64,000 bases of DNA. Origin: Syngnathus acus. Its lineage: Eukaryota; Chordata; Actinopteri; Syngnathiformes; Syngnathidae. Below are positions 59,031 through 64,000 of this stretch, in pieces. The notes beneath the pieces were generated by a model, which made no database searches, was not told the DNA's origin, and saw only the letters and a list, made by a program, of their open reading frames with translations. The stretch covers positions 2,170,001 through 2,234,000 of the forward strand of contig NC_051105.1 in assembly GCF_901709675.1 (NCBI RefSeq). The letters are read 5' to 3'. Position 1 is the stretch's first letter, and each line of letters opens with the position of its first letter. The translations under genes were made by a program, and so were the position numbers.

Positions 59031-60330
59031 GACTGGCTTTTTTTAGCACCACAAAGCAACTTTTTCAATTACAATCAGGGGGAAATTGAATGAAAAGCAA
59101 ACTAACAAACTGCTAGCCAACATCCTGAAAGCCTGACCAGGTTGAGTTCAGGATCAGTTCTGGATGCTCCCTCTGGATTGGTCCAATTAGGGATGCAAAA
59201 TAATAGCCATGCAGAGCAGAAGGAAAGTGCCCAAGATTTCTCTCGTTTTTTGCTCGCTTACCGGTTAGCGTTTTAATGGTCTCCCAAAAGCCGCCAAAGC
59301 CTCCCCCCAAGCTTCCCTCCGGAGAAACGCTGGGTGACAGAGTCACAGCTACTTCTACCCAGGTGGTCATGTGGTCCCGGTGACCAATCGCAAAGCGGGG
59401 TCACTCGGGTTTCAAGCGCTAAATATACCAAAAGAGATCCCCTTTGGGTGAGCACCTGTCAGGAGGCCGAATGCATCAGCAGAGCAAAAAAGAAGACGAC
59501 GCCTTTCGGATTGGGATGTTGACAAAATGCTTTGAGGGCTTTTCGGGGGTTTGATAGAACATCGAAGGGAGTGGGAGAGGAAAAGTCTCAGGTTGGTGAA
59601 GGTCCAGGTACACCCCCCTTTGGATCCAGTCTGGAATGAAGTCAGATGGATGCCAAGAGCCAAACTATGTCCCAGGATATAATAAACGCCTGCAGCGAGG
59701 CTTCATTAAACATTTATCACGTGTGAAATCAACGTGTGAAGAATGAGAATCTTGGATCATAAGAGATTAAATGGGCTCAGTCCTCATTTGCTGGAACACA
59801 AAATTGTAAGAAGATCTTGCAGAACACAGTTTGATGCAATGAATGTGTTTAATGGCCAAAAAGGAACCTTGGAAACTGATCCTAAAATGCTTCAAATCCA
59901 ACATGGATTTTTGTGCGTCTTTTCTGACTTTTTTGTGGGTCTACTCATGAGAGTGTTACAGTGAATTTGTGTGCAGAAATATTTGTTGGGTCAGTAGAAC
60001 ACAGCAGCTGATGAGAGGACAAAAACAAACTGAGATGACGCATCATGTTATGATTTTTTTTTTTTGTGGGTGATGTCAGAAGTCCAGAATGAGGCAGGCT
60101 AGCGGGGCGACGACAGGTGGGATAGGTCATTGCTGTTTGTGCTCCGGTGGGCTACGTTTCCATAGCAACGTGCTCATCCTCCTGGAGGAGAGGCCGACGT
60201 CTTGAACTAATGGTGACGGACGGCTCAGCCTGCGGGTGCTGGCACCTGCAAAGTGACCTTTACGCTGACGCATGGACCAAAAGGAACAATTGAGTCAGGA
60301 TAGAGTGGAGTGGTTGCGGCGATCAATATC

Positions 60331-60346
60331 TGCCAGTAGGGGGCGC
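60331..60346 (+). promoter_or_regulatory. CTCF-like motif
   Basis: TGCCAGTAGGGGGCGC is a near-consensus CTCF core (CCAGTAGGGGGCGC) on the + strand, in the interval between neb and arl5a. Motif match only. Confidence 0.55.
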
Positions 60347-60543
60347 ATTTGATTGTCTGGACTTGCTCTGACCTTGTGAAGTTGACTTTTGAGTCTTACG
60401 CAGTTGTCAAACTGGTTATTGTTTTGGAAACAGATTTCACGTTTGATAGCAATATAGGAGGGGGCGGGGCCTATGAGGTTGTGATGACATCATTGTTAAA
60501 GAAAACTCTCAGTGAACACATTTGAGATCAACAGATAAAAACA

Positions 60544-60549
60544 TTTAAT
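60544..60549 (-). terminator. arl5a: Candidate arl5a polyadenylation signal
   Basis: TTTAAT on the + strand gives the common variant ATTAAA on the minus strand, about 350 bases beyond the arl5a stop codon. Confidence 0.35.
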
Positions 60550-60898
60550 TGACTGGTTTTGTCCCCAGGGGCCGAGTCGTGCGACTAAAGCCCCACCAGT
60601 CCCACCTCATCATCACACCGAGCGTCCATGTTGCTACAGGCACTGTGATAAAACAATACTGGACCGGACACCGGGTCGCTGCTCCGGGAATACTATTTCA
60701 AGGCCGCGGGGGGCTGCAGGAGGACCTCCATCTTGTTGAAAGGAAAAAGCGTGCACTTTAAATAAAGTCCTCGGTCCAATAAATTATCACAAAGACAGAG
60801 AGAAGGTCCTCAAAATAGCTTGGTGGAGGAGGAAAGGCTCAGCACAAGCCAGCTTCCTCATCACGATCGGAGTCCAGCTTCAGAAGCTTCAGAGGCCA

Positions 60899-62588
60899 TC
60901 ATCTGACACGTAGGCGTGACATCATCCACTCCAGACCCTGACACAAGCTGGAGAAGAAAACGACAAAGATGCGCGACTCGAATCGTGTGCGACTTATTCG
61001 ATGGTTGTCGTATTTAGCGTGCGGTTAGCATGTTGCTCACCCTTCTCCGGTGAGGGCGCAGCAGGCTTGGATGTGCCACTGGTGGTCTTTGACCGCGGTG
61101 AGCTGCAGGCTGTGCGAGATGTCGGCCACCGACATGCAGCCCTTCACGTCCTGCTTGTTGGCGAACACCAGGAGGCCCGCTTTCCTCAGGTCCTGCGCCA
61201 CATATGAATGCAACATTCATCCTAATATTCCAACCTGCGTGTCTGCGTGTGCTGTCTCCTACCTCATGTGCTAGCATCCTGTAGAGCTCCTCTTTGGTCA
61301 CTGAGATTCTTTCCCTGTCGGTGCTGTCCACCACCACGATCACAAACTACAACGAAAGCAAACACATATCTCGTTAGTATCATGTTTTCCAAGTAGAATC
61401 ATTTCAGTAGCAAGGCAGAAACCCCCAAGACTGTGTAAAAATTAATTGCAGGCTCAGATAAGGGAGAAATAGCACCATCTGGTGGACATATATATTAATC
61501 ACTGAATCAGTCCAATAAGATACAATTAATTTCATCCTTAATTTAACTTTAGAAGGGAAATCCACACAAAAAAGAAGAAATTAATTGCTACCTCTGTGTT
61601 TGTGTAGTAGGTATTCCACGATGACCTCAATGACTCCTGCCCGCCGATGTCCCACATGAGGAAGTGCGTGTTGTTCACTACGATCTCCTCCACGTTGCTA
61701 CCGATGGTGGGGGACGTGTGCACTACCTCATTCATGGAGCTGTGACCAAAAAAAAATAAAAATAAAATGGAATGCTGCAAGCGGCGATGTACAGGCCTTT
61801 GCACCCTCATCTTCACGGAAAAGCCTCAGAATGACCAAACTTTGGCGCCATGCCCTCAATTTTTACACTTTTACGTACTTGTTCAGCCCCCATCAAAAGT
61901 TGATTCATATAAATCATACTACTACTCACAACTGATAAAGAATGGTGGTCTTGCCAGCGTTGTCCAGACCGACAATGATGACTTTGTGCTCTGAAAGACA
62001 AAAGATGACACTGATTACAGCTTTGTCAGAAAATGCTGAGTCGTGCTGTTCTGCATCTTATATTTTGACAGAATTCCAACACATTCATTTTTTTTCCCTC
62101 ATTATATAATTTTCTAAAATGACACACAAAACTTTAACCCTGGGGCTGCTCCGACTTTTGTGCTCGTTTAATATTTTGACATTATTGTCATAATAACGAC
62201 TGCTACTTTTATCACACAATATTTTGACTTTATATGAACATCTTGTAGAGTTTTGCTGCCTTTTGAATAAATCAACATTCCTGCAGGTCAGCAAACACAA
62301 TCAATCTATGTGGAGGCCACTACATTAGGTACACTCACCAATCATATCCACGAGAAAATGTGTGTTATATTGACTTATAATACAGTAAAGGTCCTACATT
62401 AGGTACATTACGACCTAATGAAGGGTCTGCTTGCATTCCATTGAAGACAGATGTACGATGTGTGTGTGTTTGCTAGCGCAGGCCTGATAGCATCACGTCT
62501 CCTAGCTCTCAACATGTCTCAAAACGGCGTGATTCTTCTTACCTTGGTGGTTAAAAAGCCTCCATAACTTGGTGAAAAGTATTCCCAT
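60899..62588 (-). CDS. arl5a: ADP-ribosylation factor-like GTPase 5A
   Basis: Small Arf-family GTPase; ARL5 proteins act at the trans-Golgi network, where they recruit the GARP tether. Six coding exons in gene order: 62543-62588, 61930-61990, 61592-61739, 61263-61346, 61041-61192 and 60899-60947. They give 540 bases and exactly 179 aa, the known ARL5 length. MGILFTKLW provides the N-terminal Gly for myristoylation. Nucleotide-binding motifs are intact: GLDNAGKT (P-loop), [11 protein letters not shown] (switch I with Thr), WDIGGQE (switch II) and NKQD. ARL5B is the main alternative. The position between neb and cacnb4 matches human ARL5A. Confidence 0.95.
61471..61485 (-). promoter_or_regulatory. 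CTCF-like motif inside an arl5a intron
   Basis: On the minus strand CCACCAGATGGTGCT resembles the CTCF core. It faces the + strand motifs at 60331 and 2325, the convergent arrangement expected of loop anchors. Motif match only. Confidence 0.45.
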
Positions 62589-63461
62589 GGCTGGAAAAGG
62601 TGAAGCGCCGTGCTAAACTCGGAACTTCCCTAGCGAGCTAGCCTAAATGCTAATTAGCGCAAGGGGGCTATAATCAACTTGTTTGTACGCAAGCGCCATG
62701 GCCGATTTAACGCCATACAGAATGCTGACAAACCGCCGCCGCGCCTGTGTATTTCACGTAGGAGATGGAATTAAGGGGGAAAGTGGACGAATTTGCTGGA
62801 AAGGGAGCGGCGTAGCGGAGCTAGCGCGGTGGCTAATGTGCTAGCGCAAATGTCAGCTGAGAGGAGCGCGTCTGACTCGATTGCAGTCAATACGCATGCG
62901 CAGTGACAAGAGTCCGCAGCATGGTTTGCAGCCATTGATGATTAGTTAATCATTTTTGGTTTAGAAATAGAATTAACAATAAAAAAAACGGAAAAAATAA
63001 CTCATTAAATCTAATATTGCATATCTCCAGCACACCAGGAAAACAATTGAATATCATGATATAATGTGATATGTCCATTGAATTAAAGCATGAAATCAGT
63101 CACGATGCAAACACCTTCATTCTTTAAATTCGATTTAATTAAGCTATTGCTGCAAGTTTTTAGAAAGTACAATACTGTAGGCTTCTATTTTTCCTATTAA
63201 AACACACTGTTACATATTTTGGTGAGAACTGGAAGTGATTAATGTTGTTTTGATTGAATTACAACAAGAAAAGGTGATTTGACGTACAAGTGATTTAAGT
63301 CTATGTTACCACTGTACATTAACTCCAACATAATCACATTGCTGTACTTATTGATATTACAATACAAAAAAAGCTCTGCAATATATTGCTAACAAAATAA
63401 ATAGTATCTCTAGGACATCACTATCATCATCCAGTCTGTCATTTGCTTCCTGGAGATGGGT
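62589..63461. other. arl5a upstream region and cacnb4 3' UTR
   Basis: The left third is CpG-containing arl5a 5' leader and promoter. The rest is AT-rich and probably cacnb4 3' UTR on the minus strand, with a TTTAAT (minus ATTAAA) near 63129-63134. No coding exon is seen. Confidence 0.5.
62891..62902 (-). promoter_or_regulatory. NRF1-like site upstream of arl5a
   Basis: TACGCATGCGCA fits the NRF1 palindrome YGCGCAYGCGCR at 11 of 12 positions. It lies about 300 bases upstream of the arl5a start in a CpG-containing patch, as is typical of a housekeeping promoter. Confidence 0.4.
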
Positions 63462-63919
63462 TCAGATCATGCGGTGAGGCTGGTAAGCGTCCTGGTACGG
63501 ATCTTGAAGGAAGAGGTCCTCCTCCACCAGAGGCGACTGGTCGCAGTTGTGCTGGGAACCCGACGACAACCGGCGAAGACTCATCCTGGCGCGCTCGTTC
63601 TGCAGGTTCTGGTCAGCCGGCATCAGGCTGCGACGCTCCACTGGTGACTCTGCGTTCGGGTTGATGTTGCGCTTACGCTGGGCCTGTTTCGATGCAAACA
63701 GCACGTTTTGGAGGATCATTATTATTATTACAAATTATTATTACAATTGACCTGAATGACGGCGGGATATGGCGAGAGCGCGGTGGAGCTCAGGTTGCGT
63801 CCCGGCGTAGTGTTAATGGAGGGGGCGTGCGTGGCTCGCCAGTACGCCTCCATGTAGTCGGCCAGGTGCTCGCATGCGTCCTCCAGCTGGTTCTCGTCCA
63901 GGATGATGTCAAACATCTC
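63462..63919 (-). CDS. cacnb4: Voltage-gated calcium channel beta-4 subunit, C-terminal exons (partial)
   Basis: Cytosolic beta subunit that traffics and gates Cav channels. Only the last two coding exons are inside the window: 63752-63919 (56 codons) and 63462-63683 (73 codons plus stop). The first has [20 protein letters not shown], the end of the guanylate-kinase-like domain, and then AYWRATH and [13 protein letters not shown]. The last has [31 protein letters not shown] and PLVEEDLF, ending QPHRMI. These match the beta-4 C-terminal tail rather than beta-1 to beta-3. The gene continues to the right beyond 64000. Linkage to arl5a and neb agrees with human CACNB4. Confidence 0.92.
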
Positions 63920-64000
63920 CTGCCACGGGTGAACGGACGAGCACAAGTGACGGGAAAAATCAGGTCAAAAAACTGCTGGGAAAAACTGTGGGTACCTACA

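Larger units (their letters stand above)
59031..60898. other. Intergenic region between neb and arl5a
   Basis: No coding exon is recognised. The left part is the neb upstream region. The right part, from about 60544, is probably arl5a 3' UTR. A CTCF-like site lies at 60331-60346. Confidence 0.5.

Noticed and set aside
59743-59964. Short + strand open frame between neb and arl5a
   Set aside because: No domain, no splice partners and AT-rich composition; likely chance.
60549-60761. Seventy-codon + strand open frame ending just before AATAAA signals at about 60760-60780
   Set aside because: It has no family resemblance and lies in the probable arl5a 3' UTR. I note a CCCAG acceptor-like site before it, so a non-coding terminal exon is not excluded, but support is too weak to call.

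Overview
The window reads as compact vertebrate (teleost fish) nuclear DNA. It holds intron-split genes with GT-AG junctions, mostly 70-300 base introns, CA/TA microsatellites, and protein products that align by eye to vertebrate families. I cannot name the species. Six protein-coding genes are supported by exon-by-exon reading, with splice phases closing on full-length products. I see no rRNA or tRNA gene, CRISPR array, insertion sequence or viral gene.

Layout. Positions 1-4437 hold no recognisable gene (poly-C tract, degenerate AT-rich repeats, a CTCF-like site, a promoter-like cluster). A neuromedin S gene (nms, +, 4438-5353) follows. It keeps the 34-residue NMS-related peptide but stops before any neuromedin core. 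It faces pdcl3 (-, 5894-7424; 238 aa), a phosducin-like chaperone. Next is tbc1d8 (+, 8632-15246; 20 coding exons, 1112 aa), a GRAM/TBC Rab-GAP. Its 3' end meets the 3' end of nebulin.

Nebulin (neb, -) fills 16061-58633. I could place 142 coding exons that sum to 19,506 coding bases (6,501 aa) with an unbroken frame. From N to C terminus it encodes an acidic, Glu-rich leader, a His-rich exon, N-terminal modules, a long seven-module super-repeat region, single-module exons, simple Z-disc-type repeats, a Ser-rich segment and an SH3 domain. Twelve super-repeats are each encoded by a four-exon cassette. Local duplications, one of a 1,266-base unit and one of a four-copy 93-base exon, show that the gene has been growing recently.

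Upstream of neb come arl5a (-, 60899-62588; 179 aa, an Arf-like GTPase) and the last two coding exons of a calcium-channel beta-4 subunit gene (cacnb4, -, 63462-63919), which continues past the right edge.

The gene order joins two blocks that I recall as being far apart on human chromosome 2 (NMS-PDCL3-TBC1D8 and NEB-ARL5A-CACNB4). The genes do not form a pathway. The most notable items are the nms gene without its hormone core, the active duplication inside neb, the fused synteny, a possible antisense promoter inside tbc1d8, and convergent CTCF-like motifs near both ends.
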